Shown: positions 1-7,840 of the stretch, piece by piece
Layout of the letters: each line of letters starts with the position of its first letter
Numbering within the stretch: the stretch's first letter is position 1
Assembly: GCF_003940805.1 (NCBI RefSeq)
Contig: NZ_CP034328.1
Span: 3,100,001-3,164,000 of the forward strand
Direction: 5' to 3'
Length of the DNA: 64,000 bases
Origin: Tabrizicola piscis
GTDB taxonomy: Bacteria > Pseudomonadota > Alphaproteobacteria > Rhodobacterales > Rhodobacteraceae
The notes under the pieces: model-generated
What the model was told of the DNA's origin: nothing
The model's input: the letters and a program-made list of their open reading frames with translations, nothing else
Database searches by the model: none
Position numbers and translations under genes: made by a program

Positions 1-791
1 AGGTGCCCGTCGCGGCGGGTGTCGATGCCATCGACCGCCACGTCGCCCGCGTTGAAGTGGCTGGCTACAGCGCCATCGGCGCCAATCACGACGATATGAT
101 TGTTTTCCTGCAAGGTGACAACGATCTCGCCTGCAGCGTTCACGTCCAGATATTCCGGCTCTGGGTCATCGGCCCCGATGGTGGCAAGACCGGTCAGGTC
201 GATGCGGACCTGACCTGCACAGTCCACGACGCCCCCAGTGACCGGCAGCTTGACCACGTATCCCGCAGGCATCTGCGGGATCGCGCCATCGTTCACATCT
301 TCATCGCGCTCGTTTTCCACCGCGATTGCCAAGAATGAACCGTCCGGCGCACGGGCGACGGAATCGGGCTGGCCGCCGATGTCGCATTCGGCTGTGATAG
401 ACGTGGTGGCCGTGTCGACCGTCACCAGCTTGCCTGACGGCGCGGTGAAATTTTCCGAAGTATTCACGCCCGCGTATATCAGACCACCGACAAACACTGC
501 GGTCGTGGGTTCGCCCCCCATGCTGATATTGCCCAGCCCCTTCGGCGCGGCGGGGTCGGTGATGTCCACCAGCCCGATCACACCCAGCGGACTGTCGGAG
601 TAGACAAGGGTCATGCCGTCTTCCGACGCCGAGATGATCTCGGCCGAGGTTTCGCGGGCCCGGTCTTCGCCTTCGGCCATGTTCTGGGGCGTAGCGAAGG
701 TTGCGATGCGGTTGAAGACCGGCTCGGCGCTGGTCGGCAAGGCTGTGGCAATCGCTAAAGCGGATGTCAGGGAAAGGGAACGAAGATGCAT
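1..791 (-). CDS. Secreted esterase-like/phytase-family protein, 3' end outside window
   Basis: The reverse strand is open from an ATG at 791 to the window edge, giving about 263 residues of an incomplete protein. It starts with a Sec-type signal peptide (MHLRSLSLTSALAIATALPTS, cleavage probably after SA-E). Mature segments read like a beta-propeller of the 'esterase-like activity of phytase' type: VDITDPAAPKGLG, GGEPTTAVFVGG, GGQPDSVARAPDGSFLA, VENERDEDVNDGAIPQMPAG and VVTLQENNHIVVIGADG. These are repeated blade-like motifs with acidic loops. The role is extracellular or periplasmic; the substrate is unknown. Overlapping forward reading frames here are shadows. The family call is from memory of related Rhodobacterales proteins. 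Confidence 0.72.
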   Translation of the reverse strand, partial: MHLRSLSLTSALAIATALPTSAEPVFNRIATFATPQNMAEGEDRARETSAEIISASEDGMTLVYSDSPLGVIGLVDITDPAAPKGLGNISMGGEPTTAVFVGGLIYAGVNTSENFTAPSGKLVTVDTATTSITAECDIGGQPDSVARAPDGSFLAIAVENERDEDVNDGAIPQMPAGYVVKLPVTGGVVDCAGQVRIDLTGLATIGADDPEPEYLDVNAAGEIVVTLQENNHIVVIGADGAVASHFNAGDVAVDGIDTRRDGH

Positions 792-850
792 GGCCAATCC
801 TGTCGCGGGTTTCTAACGTCGCAGAATTGGACCATTCGAGTTACAGAGGG

Positions 851-888
851 GCGACTGCCGCGTAACAGATTTACGTCACGGCAGTCGC
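851..888. terminator. Nested inverted repeat, possible terminator or regulatory hairpin
   Basis: GCGACTGCCG (851-860) pairs perfectly with CGGCAGTCGC (879-888). Inside, CGTAA (861-865) pairs with TTACG (871-875). It lies between the small gene at 1075-1395 and the start of the gene at 791, both on the minus strand. No T-run follows on either strand, so a rho-independent terminator is not certain. Confidence 0.4.
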
Positions 889-1074
889 AATGCTTTGCGC
901 TGGACGCCGGCGAACCGTCACATTTCTTGGCGCGCGACGAGCCATTCTAATCTCCGCCAGCGTCGGCGGTGCCCGATCTGCAAAGCCAAGGTGGAAACCA
1001 GTCCAACTGACGCCTTGCATCGCGAACTTCGTATCTTCGGCAGGAAGATCGATCTCTGCTAGGTCGCGCCGGTC

Positions 1075-1395
1075 CTACGTTGGGACCTGTTCAATAACCT
1101 TCCGCCGTCCGCGCTTGGCCGCTTGCGGCGGCAGCACACCCCCCGCATCCGCCGCAGGCGCGGGTTCCGTCACAACTTCCGATGTGGGTAAGGTGTCTTC
1201 GATCACGGTGGTCGGCGCTGCGTCGACTGGCGCATGCGAGGCAACGAACTCACGCATGAAACGCCGCAGTTCCCGAGCTGCGCTGGTGTCCAGTCGGTCA
1301 CAGAGGTGAACGAAAGCATCGCGCTCCGACTTCTCCACACGAATGACCAGTTGGCTTCCCTTCTTCCTTTTCTTCTTGTCTTTCTCTTTGCTCAT
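1075..1395 (-). CDS. Small basic ribbon-helix-helix-like protein
   Basis: The protein has 106 residues if it starts at the ATG at 1395 (MSKEKDKKKRKKG); an upstream in-frame ATG would add ten residues. After a lysine-rich N-terminus comes a short beta-strand and two-helix pattern, GSQLVIRVEKSERDAF then VHLCDRLDTSAARELRRFMREFVASH. This resembles a CopG/Arc-type DNA-binding fold. The C-terminal half is Ala/Pro-rich and ends in a basic KRGRRK patch. A shortened paralogue lies at 6793-6990 next to tRNA-Ser. Function is not known; DNA binding is an inference from the pattern. There is no antitoxin partner next to it. Confidence 0.6.
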   Translation of the reverse strand: MSKEKDKKKRKKGSQLVIRVEKSERDAFVHLCDRLDTSAARELRRFMREFVASHAPVDAAPTTVIEDTLPTSEVVTEPAPAADAGGVLPPQAAKRGRRKVIEQVPT

Positions 1396-1651
1396 GATCT
1401 GCCCATCCACATTTTGCATCGACAATGTATATACAAATACTCGTTGCTGATCCAGCGCGATAACCGCGCAAACGACACACGCTGCGCGGTTGGGGGCACA
1501 CTGGCAAGCAACTGAAGCACGTCATCTACCCCGAGAGTGGAGCATTGATGCAAAACGGCGCTTCACGAAACCTACACCGCATCTTTGCAGCGTTGTTGCC
1601 TGGCCGGTCTAAGCCCATGGGCAGCGATGTAGCGGGACGAAAGGTCGGGTC

Positions 1652-2464
1652 ATGGTCAGAAAGCCGGATCACCACCATGTCCGGTGCTATCGAAGTCTCT
1701 TCCTGTCCGACTTGCACCTGGGTGCGCCTGGCTGTCGTGCTGATGCACTTCTGGCGTTCCTTCAGGGTCATGATGCCAAGACGATCTATCTCGTGGGCGA
1801 CACATTCGACCTGTGGGATCCGTTGTTCGTGACATGGGGTGCCACAGAGCGGCAGATCGTCAGCTTGATATCCTCCCGGGTCACTTCGGGTCGCCGGGTT
1901 GTCTGTCTCGTCGGCAACCACGACCGCGCGCTCTTGACAGAGCAGGCCCGCGCAAGGCCCGAGGTTGCCGCGTTGGCCTTGGAGATCCATCGTGAGATCG
2001 TCCATCTTAACGGCGATGGTACACGTCTTCTGGTGCTGCACGGCGATGTCTGCGACGCGCGGCTGCTCAGGTTCCACATCTGGACCCGCCTCGGCAGTCG
2101 GGTCGACAGCTTCCTGCGCATGGCCTACCGGTCCCTGCGAGGTCTTCGCCCTCGATTGGATCGCGGGGTGCGGAGCCCCGTCGAGGCATTGATCACTGGG
2201 CTTAACGGAATGCTGTATCGCGGCCGCGGGCACGAACGGCGGCTGGTTGCGCTGGCGCGGACGTTTGGCTGCGACGGGGTCATCTGCGGTCATTTCCACA
2301 TAGCAGCTCTGCATGACGAACACGGCCTGCGCTACGCGAACTGTGGTGACTGGACGGACAGCTGCACTGCGCTTGCTGAAGATTGGGATGGCAGCCTGGC
2401 GTTGATCGGCTTTCCGCAAGGTGCCGACGCCCGGATCGGCAAGCTTGCAGCGGAAGTCGCATGA
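1652..2464 (+). CDS. Calcineurin-like phosphoesterase, UDP-diacylglucosamine hydrolase/PlcP-like
   Basis: A 270-residue metallophosphoesterase with the full metal-ligand series: SDLHLG near residue 19, GDTFDLW near 50, GNHD near 89, LHGDV near 127 and CGHFH near 210. Proteins of this length are usually annotated as UDP-2,3-diacylglucosamine pyrophosphatase-like. The same family includes PlcP, which cleaves the phospho-headgroup of membrane phospholipids during phosphate starvation. The stop codon overlaps the start of the GT21 glycosyltransferase (ATGA), so the two are translationally coupled. That pairing favours PlcP-like lipid remodelling over lipid A synthesis (inference). No convincing Pho box was seen upstream. 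Confidence 0.82.
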   Translation: MVRKPDHHHVRCYRSLFLSDLHLGAPGCRADALLAFLQGHDAKTIYLVGDTFDLWDPLFVTWGATERQIVSLISSRVTSGRRVVCLVGNHDRALLTEQARARPEVAALALEIHREIVHLNGDGTRLLVLHGDVCDARLLRFHIWTRLGSRVDSFLRMAYRSLRGLRPRLDRGVRSPVEALITGLNGMLYRGRGHERRLVALARTFGCDGVICGHFHIAALHDEHGLRYANCGDWTDSCTALAEDWDGSLALIGFPQGADARIGKLAAEVA

Positions 2465-3573
2465 CGCTGGCCGAAACACTTCTGGCGGGCTTTGCGCTGG
2501 GGATGCTGGCCCTGCATCTGGGCAGTGTGCTGCTGGTGGTGCTGCGCAGCGCACGCGCCGTCCGCCCGCATGTTTCCGAAGCACCGCGCATCACGCTGCT
2601 GCGCCCGGTGTGCGGGGTCGAGCCGTTTGACCGGGAAACACTGGGATCAAGTTTTGCGCTGGACTATCCGACTTTCGAAATCATCTTCTGCGTGGCGGAT
2701 CCGGACGACCCGGCGGCCGCGCTGGTGGAAGACCTGATCGCGGCACATCCGCAGGTGCCCGCCCGCCTGCTGGTCGGCGACTGTCATCTGACAGCCAATC
2801 CAAAACTCAACAACCTCGCCAAGGGCTGGGACGCCGCACGGGGCGACCTAGTGGTCATGGCGGACAGCAACCTGCTCTTGCCGCCGGACTACCTTAGGCA
2901 GTTGGTCGGGGCACGGGCACCGGATGTCGGTCTGGTGTCTTGTCCGCCAATCGGTATCCGGCCTGCGGGCGCATGGGGGGCCCTTGAATGCGCATTCCTG
3001 AACGGCAATCAGGCCCGCCTGCAACTGGCTGCTGACGCGTTGGGTCTTGGCTTTGCCCAAGGCAAGACAATGATGTGGGACCGCGCCTTCCTGGAGCGGC
3101 ATGGCGGGCTTCGCGCCCTTGGCAATCGGCTGGCCGAGGATGTGGCGGCGACCTGCCTGGTGCGTCGGTCGGGACTTCGCGTGGCACTGCCCCACAAGCC
3201 CTTTGCCCAGCCTGTTGGGCGGCGAACCCTTGGGCAGGTTTGGCGGCGGCAACTGCGGTGGTCAAAGGTAAGGCGCGAGGGTTTTCCCATGATGTTCCTG
3301 CTGGAACCGCTGAACGGCCCCGTGTTGCCTCTGATAGCGGCGGGGCTTGCGTGCGGGCCTTGGGCGGCGGCAACGCTGGCAGCATTGTGGTACGGTGCAG
3401 AAATCGCGCTTTCCCTACGTGAAGGATGGCCGTCCCGCATGGTCGACGTGGTCATGTTCCCAGTCCGGGACTTGATGCTTCCGGCGATCTGGCTGGCAAC
3501 GCTGCGCAACACCAGGTTTGAATGGCGCGGCAATGCCATGGGTCCTGGCGCATTGACGAAGCTGCCGGGGTAA
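2461..3573 (+). CDS. GT21-type glycosyltransferase (ceramide/diacylglycerol glucosyltransferase-like)
   Basis: A 370-residue protein starting at the ATG that overlaps the upstream stop. It has an N-terminal membrane helix (ALGMLALHLGSVLLVVL), a GT-A domain with VADPDDP and VMADSN acid motifs, the acceptor-side block LAEDVAATCLV and the (Q/R)xxRW motif RRQLRWSKVRR typical of GT21 processive enzymes, then C-terminal membrane helices. GT21 enzymes transfer glucose or galactose from UDP-sugars to ceramide or diacylglycerol. HpnI-like hopanoid enzymes are an alternative. Coupling to a PlcP-like phosphoesterase suggests diacylglycerol is the acceptor (inference). Confidence 0.82.
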   Translation: MTLAETLLAGFALGMLALHLGSVLLVVLRSARAVRPHVSEAPRITLLRPVCGVEPFDRETLGSSFALDYPTFEIIFCVADPDDPAAALVEDLIAAHPQVPARLLVGDCHLTANPKLNNLAKGWDAARGDLVVMADSNLLLPPDYLRQLVGARAPDVGLVSCPPIGIRPAGAWGALECAFLNGNQARLQLAADALGLGFAQGKTMMWDRAFLERHGGLRALGNRLAEDVAATCLVRRSGLRVALPHKPFAQPVGRRTLGQVWRRQLRWSKVRREGFPMMFLLEPLNGPVLPLIAAGLACGPWAAATLAALWYGAEIALSLREGWPSRMVDVVMFPVRDLMLPAIWLATLRNTRFEWRGNAMGPGALTKLPG

Positions 3574-3729
3574 CCGTTGACCGGAGACCGATACCCAGAT
3601 CGGCAGCCTGACCGGCGACGTGATGACAGGCGAAGGGCTGCTCGACCCCTTCGCGCTACTTGGGCGACCCTGTCAGGGGATTTGGCCCAAGACCGGGCTC
3701 CTTTCTGGGTCGGACAGGTGGAGGACGAA

Positions 3730-4449
3730 ATGACAGCTTCAGTCAGTTGCATCATACCGGCTTGGAACGAAGCATCGCGTATCGGCGCGGTCCTGCATGC
3801 CACGATAGGTCATTCTGGTCTGAGTGAGGTTATCGTCGTTGACGATGCCTCGTCAGACACCTCAGCCGATGTCGCCGAGGCCGCTGGAGCACGGGTTTTT
3901 CGCCAGCGTCGAAACGGCGGAAAGTCCGCCGCCATCGCGCGAGGGCTGGCCGAGGCGACCGGCAGTCACATCCTGTTTCTTGACGCAGATCTGGTCGGAT
4001 TGACCGCCGCTCACGTCTCTTCTCTGCTGGCACCAGTGCTCTCCGGCCGGGCGGATGTGACCATCAGTCTGCGAGAGAATGCGCCGTGGCCGTGGCGGAT
4101 TTTCGGGCTGGACTACATCTCAGGCGAACGGGTAATGGCTCGCGCGCTGCTGCACCAGCACTTGGACCGGATCGCGGCACTGCGCCGGTTTGGGCTTGAG
4201 GTGTTCCTCAACGACCTTTGGATCGAACAGGGTCTACGCCTCGAAGTGGTGCCGCTGTCTATCCGCAGCCCGCTCAAGACTGAAAAACACGGAATGCTTA
4301 AGGGCATTTCCGGAGACTTGGGCATGATCGGCGACATATTCAGGACTGTAGGGCCGCATCGGACGCTTGCCCAGATCGCTGCCATGCGGGCAATGGCCCG
4401 GTCAGCGCTGAAAAACCAGGGATCTTTGCGAGTTCCGGAGCGAGTATAG
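3730..4449 (+). CDS. GT2-family glycosyltransferase
   Basis: A 239-residue GT-A enzyme. The ATG at 3730 follows the ribosome site GTGGAGGACGAA; an earlier TTG at 3577 would add an arginine-rich tail with no family resemblance. Motifs include SCIIPAWNEASRIG, VIVVDDASSDTS, RNGGKSAAIARGL and LFLDADL (the DxD nucleotide-metal site). It lies about 150 bp after the GT21 gene on the same strand and probably belongs to the same operon. The likely role is a second sugar transfer in glycolipid or surface polysaccharide synthesis. The C-terminus has no clear membrane helix. Confidence 0.75.
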   Translation: MTASVSCIIPAWNEASRIGAVLHATIGHSGLSEVIVVDDASSDTSADVAEAAGARVFRQRRNGGKSAAIARGLAEATGSHILFLDADLVGLTAAHVSSLLAPVLSGRADVTISLRENAPWPWRIFGLDYISGERVMARALLHQHLDRIAALRRFGLEVFLNDLWIEQGLRLEVVPLSIRSPLKTEKHGMLKGISGDLGMIGDIFRTVGPHRTLAQIAAMRAMARSALKNQGSLRVPERV

Positions 4450-4727
4450 GCGGCTGATCGTCGACGTCTTTAGATGCGGCAGGTTAACAGTCCCGGTGGG
4501 ATTGTCAGAAGAAAGTCCCGGCGGCGCCTTCCACAGTCCCCCCGCGCGGAAGTTGGCAACGTTCCAGTGTTGTTGGACTATTGCCAAGCAGCTTGACCCA
4601 CCCGACCCTGAAATCCCTCATTTGCACGCTATCAGATCAGTTTTTTTTGAGCACACCCGCGCATGGCCTCGACACGCTTTCCCCTGGATAAGGCCTCGGT
4701 TGCGCCAGGAGTTGCCATACCCCCCGT

Positions 4728-5720
4728 TCAGCCCCCGATGCCAAACTGCTGGCGATAAGCCGCCGGCGGCAGGCCCGTCAGTTTCTGGAACAGCTTCCGG
4801 AACGCCGCCGGATCGGAATAGCCGACATCCCAGGCGATCCGGTCGACCGGCGTCAGCGTGCGCTCCAGCGCCTCGCGGGCCTTGGCGATGCGGACTTGCT
4901 GCAGGTATTCGACCGGTGTGAACCCGGTGGCCGCACTGAACCGGCGCAGAAAGGTGCGGCCCGTCATCCCTGCCTGCTTCGCAAGGTCAGCCACGCCCTG
5001 CATCGTTTCGGCATGGGCATGGATGTGATGCTGACTGGTGCGGACCGCGTCGTCGCCATGATCAAAACGCGGGACGAACTGGGCAAAGGGCCGCTGGCTT
5101 TGTCGGGGAGGATCAACCAGCAGGAAGCGCGCGGTTGCCAGCATCGTTGCAGGACCAAGCAGCCGCCCGACCAGCGTCAGGCCCAGATCAGCCCAGGCCA
5201 GGATGCCGCCCGCCGTCATGATGTCCCCCTCGTCCACCACCATGTCTTCATCGGCGAGCTTCACCTTCGGAAAGCGTTGGGCAAGCTGCTTGGCAAAGGC
5301 CCAATGCGTCGTAGCACGGCGACCGTCGATCAACCCGGTCTCGGCCAGCACAAACGCCCCGGCGCAGACCGAGCACAGGGTTGCACCGGCGGTGTGCCGA
5401 TCGCGCAACCAGACGGCAGCGGTGGGCGCTGGGGCCATCCTGTCGGGCATGATGATGCTGGGCGGCGCGATCACATGCGTCAGCCGGTGCGGTGCACCGG
5501 GATGGCTGTCCCAGATGCAGGTAACGCCCGTGTCGTCAGCCTGCCAGTGCGAGACGCGGATGGCCCGTGCTTCCTCACCTGTCCACTCTCCCGCGATCCG
5601 GAAGAGGTCGGTCAACCCGTAAATCGCCGCCAGCTGGCATCCCGGGTACAGCAGCAGGCCAATATCGGCGACGAGGTCCACTTGCTGCGACATTGTCCGA
5701 TATGCCTCGCTCATTGTCAT
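4728..5720 (-). CDS. GlxA-type transcriptional regulator (DJ-1/PfpI + AraC HTH)
   Basis: A 330-residue protein starting at the ATG at 5720, preceded by AAGGACGTGG; an upstream in-frame ATG exists. Residues about 15-190 form a DJ-1/PfpI-like amidotransferase fold with the nucleophile-elbow region LCSVCAGAFVLAE. Residues about 230-330 form two AraC helix-turn-helix motifs (MTGRTFLRRFSAATGFTPVEYLQQVRIAKARE and the conserved VGYSDPAAFRKLFQKLTGLPPAAYRQ). Such regulators usually activate adjacent catabolic genes. It is divergent from the hydrolase at 5786, with about 65 bp between them, so it probably controls that gene (inference). Confidence 0.88.
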   Translation of the reverse strand: MTMSEAYRTMSQQVDLVADIGLLLYPGCQLAAIYGLTDLFRIAGEWTGEEARAIRVSHWQADDTGVTCIWDSHPGAPHRLTHVIAPPSIIMPDRMAPAPTAAVWLRDRHTAGATLCSVCAGAFVLAETGLIDGRRATTHWAFAKQLAQRFPKVKLADEDMVVDEGDIMTAGGILAWADLGLTLVGRLLGPATMLATARFLLVDPPRQSQRPFAQFVPRFDHGDDAVRTSQHHIHAHAETMQGVADLAKQAGMTGRTFLRRFSAATGFTPVEYLQQVRIAKAREALERTLTPVDRIAWDVGYSDPAAFRKLFQKLTGLPPAAYRQQFGIGG

Positions 5721-5785
5721 TTCCGCCACGTCCTTTTCTGCCAACCAAGGCGTAGCTTGTCCATACCGAAACGAAAGGCTCTGCA

Positions 5786-6724
5786 ATGAACCCCACGCTC
5801 ACCAGACGGACACTGATAGCCTCCGGGGCCGCTGCGGCTGCCCTTCTCATCCTCCACCGCACCTCCCACGCACAAACTGAAGGAGACCTTGTCATGACAA
5901 CGTTCACCACCGCCGACGGCACGAACATCTTCTACAAGGACTGGGGACCGCGCGACGCGCAGCCCGTGGTCTTCCACCACGGCTGGCCGCTTTCGGGCGA
6001 CGATTGGGACAACCAGATGCTCTACTTCCTCGAACAGGGTTACCGCGTCATCGCCCATGACCGGCGCGGCCATGGCCGGTCGGACCAGACCGACACCGGC
6101 AACGAGATGGACACCTATGCCCAGGACGTGGTCGAACTGGCCCGGGCGCTGGACCTGAAGAACGCCATCCACATCGGCCATTCGACCGGCGGTGGCGAAG
6201 TCGCCCGCTATGCCGCACGGGCCGAAGCCGGGCGCATCGCGAAGGCCGTGCTGATCGGCGCGGTGCCGCCGGTGATGGTGGCGTCCGAAGCGAACCCGGA
6301 CGGCATCCCGATGGAGGTGTTCGATGGCTTCCGCGCTGCATTGATCGCCAACAGGGCGCAGTTCTTCCTCGACATCCCCTCAGGTCCCTTCTTTGGCTTC
6401 AACCGCGAGGGCGCCAAGGTCAGCCAAGGCCAAATCCAGAACTGGTGGCGCCAAGGAATGATGGGCGGTGCCAAGGCCCATTACGACTGCATCAAGGCCT
6501 TCTCGGAAACCGACTTCACCGAAGATTTGAAGGCCCTGACCATCCCGGTCCTCTTGATGCATGGTGAGGATGACCAGATCGTCCCCATCGCCAACTCGGC
6601 GCACAAGGCGATCAAGCTGTTGCAGAACGGCAAGCTGAAAACCTACCCCGGCCTGTCGCACGCTCCCTTCGCGACCCACCCCGAGGTGGTCAACCCCGAC
6701 CTTCTGGCCTTCGCCAAGGCCTGA
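5786..6724 (+). CDS. Tat-exported alpha/beta hydrolase, non-haem chloroperoxidase/arylesterase-like
   Basis: A 312-residue hydrolase with a twin-arginine type leader (TRRTLIASGAAAAALL). The body matches the chloroperoxidase/arylesterase group: oxyanion motif HHGWPLSGDDW, DRRGHGRS, nucleophile elbow GHSTGGGEVARY, acid in LLMHGEDDQIVP and catalytic His in GLSHAPF. It probably hydrolyses small esters or lactones, with possible perhydrolysis, in the periplasm. A shorter start at MTTFTTADG (around 5894) would give a cytoplasmic form. It is divergent from the GlxA-type regulator and ends just before a strong terminator. Confidence 0.88.
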   Translation: MNPTLTRRTLIASGAAAAALLILHRTSHAQTEGDLVMTTFTTADGTNIFYKDWGPRDAQPVVFHHGWPLSGDDWDNQMLYFLEQGYRVIAHDRRGHGRSDQTDTGNEMDTYAQDVVELARALDLKNAIHIGHSTGGGEVARYAARAEAGRIAKAVLIGAVPPVMVASEANPDGIPMEVFDGFRAALIANRAQFFLDIPSGPFFGFNREGAKVSQGQIQNWWRQGMMGGAKAHYDCIKAFSETDFTEDLKALTIPVLLMHGEDDQIVPIANSAHKAIKLLQNGKLKTYPGLSHAPFATHPEVVNPDLLAFAKA

Positions 6725-6732
6725 TCAAGCAT

Positions 6733-6768
6733 TGAGGGGCAGGCCAGTCCTGGCCCCTCATCTGCTCT
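6733..6768 (+). terminator. Rho-independent-like terminator after the hydrolase
   Basis: TGAGGGGC (6733-6740) pairs with GCCCCTCA (6753-6760), with an imperfect inner extension, followed by a pyrimidine/T-rich tract. It separates the hydrolase from the convergent small gene at 6793-6990. Confidence 0.65.
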
Positions 6769-6792
6769 TTCTTCTCCTATCAAGCGACCCGT

Positions 6793-6990
6793 CTAGACGC
6801 CTAAGGAGTGATGGATCGCGGCCGTCGAAGCGGCGTCGGCCGGTGCATGCGAGGCGACGAACACTCGTATAGGGCGCCGCAGGTTCCGGTCGGTGCTGGT
6901 GTCCAGTTGGTCGCAGAGATCAACGAAAACAGCGCGCTCGGACTTCTCCATGCGAATGGCCAGTTGGCCACCCTTCGTCACTTTCTTCAT
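6793..6990 (-). CDS. Small ribbon-helix-helix-like protein, shortened paralogue of the 1075-1395 gene
   Basis: A 65-residue product from the ATG at 6990 (MKKVTKGGQLAIRMEKSERAVF then VDLCDQLDTSTDRNLRR). It aligns with the 1075-1395 protein through the core (QLxIRxEKSERxxFVxLCDxLDTS, then FVASHAPxDAA). It lacks the basic N-terminus and Pro/Ala-rich tail, and a helix-breaking Pro replaces the Phe in LRRFMRE, so it may be decaying. It begins 25 bp after the encoded CCA of tRNA-Ser on the same strand. Longer readings would run into the tRNA and are rejected. It may be a relic of an element inserted at the tRNA. Confidence 0.5.
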   Translation of the reverse strand: MKKVTKGGQLAIRMEKSERAVFVDLCDQLDTSTDRNLRRPIRVFVASHAPADAASTAAIHHSLGV

Positions 6991-7015
6991 GCAATCAAAA
7001 ATATCAAGGGGTTGG

Positions 7016-7103
7016 TGGCGGAGTGGAAGGGATTCGAACCCTCGAGACGTTGCCGTCTGCACCCTTAGCAGGGGTGTGCCTTCGACCACTCGGCCACCAC
7101 TCC
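7016..7103 (-). tRNA. tRNA-Ser (anticodon GCU)
   Basis: The reverse strand folds as a class II tRNA. Acceptor GGAGTGG (7097-7103) pairs with CCACTCC (7020-7026), with discriminator G and an encoded CCA at 7016-7018. The anticodon loop CTGCTAA carries GCT, a long variable arm (GCAGACGGCAACGTCTC region) follows, and the T-loop is GGTTCGAATCC. It reads serine AGC/AGU codons. Reverse-strand ORFs crossing it are artefacts. Confidence 0.97.
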
Positions 7104-7840
7104 GCCGTCTCGTTTAAGGAAAGGGGCGTTGGGGGGCAAGGGGGAAGCGTATGCCGAGTGGTTTTCTTGACCAGGATTTTCCTGCACCGGTCGAAGGCGA
7201 TGATTTAGGCTCACCCGGCTCCTCCACCGGCTGTTGGTGGCAGGACCAAGATGATCCGCCTTTCCGGCCCTTGGTATGAGTCCAACGATACCTGCGGCGG
7301 ACACAAGAGCTTTCGCCGCAACTTGATCGCCACCCAACCCGCCGGGCTGGCTGACATCACGGTCGAGGTGCCGGACCCTGGCCCCGACTGCTGCCTGAAA
7401 GGGAGATGGCAACCAACAAATACGGCCGTGAAAGCATTTGTGGATTTGCCGGGGCCGCTGGCGTAAGCGGCCCATTCAGTGCAGGGGTCGGGTTCGATCC
7501 CTCCAGGCCCGATGGTGCCGGATGGATCGATCAGGATGGCTTGGTCAAAGCTGCTCCGACCCCTTGGCAAGTGTGCGTCGACAGCATCCCGTCAGGGCCA
7601 ACGAACCCCTTTGGCTGACGGGCGGCACTGCGGTCGCGACGCCGACCTTCGTCGATCATTCGATGCGGCAATGGCTGCAGGGGCAGGGCGGCCCGACGAC
7701 GGAGAACCGGTCCGGTGGCCGCCCCGACCCCTACTCGGACTGGAACAACTTGAACCTGCGAGGGTCACAGGCTGATGATCATGGGCATGTCGAACCAGCT
7801 CACCGAGCAGCAAGAGCCGACGCATGTCAGGGCATGACAG
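7104..7840. other. Gene-poor stretch between tRNA-Ser and ychF
   Basis: About 740 bp with no gene I can support. A short forward frame at 7251-7466 (beginning MIRLSGPWYESNDTCGGHKS) and continuing fragments in other frames downstream could be a decayed gene, but no family is recognisable. A GGTTCGATCC string near 7490 resembles a tRNA T-loop, but no acceptor or anticodon arms surround it. Confidence 0.5.

Noticed and set aside
1526..1651. Pho box before the PlcP-like operon
   Set aside because: No pair of CTGTCAT-like half-sites with proper spacing is present in the upstream 125 bp.
1526..2584. 352-residue reverse frame
   Set aside because: Antisense to the phosphoesterase, which has complete metal motifs.
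3577..3729. TTG start giving a longer GT2 enzyme
   Set aside because: The extra 51 residues are Arg/Asp-rich and unlike the family, while the ATG at 3730 has a good ribosome site.
6991..7089. N-terminal extension of the small gene at 6793
   Set aside because: It would run through tRNA-Ser; the ATG at 6990 matches the start of similarity with the paralogue.
7480..7510. tRNA-like T-loop GGTTCGATCC
   Set aside because: T-stem pairing is poor and no acceptor, D or anticodon arms surround it.
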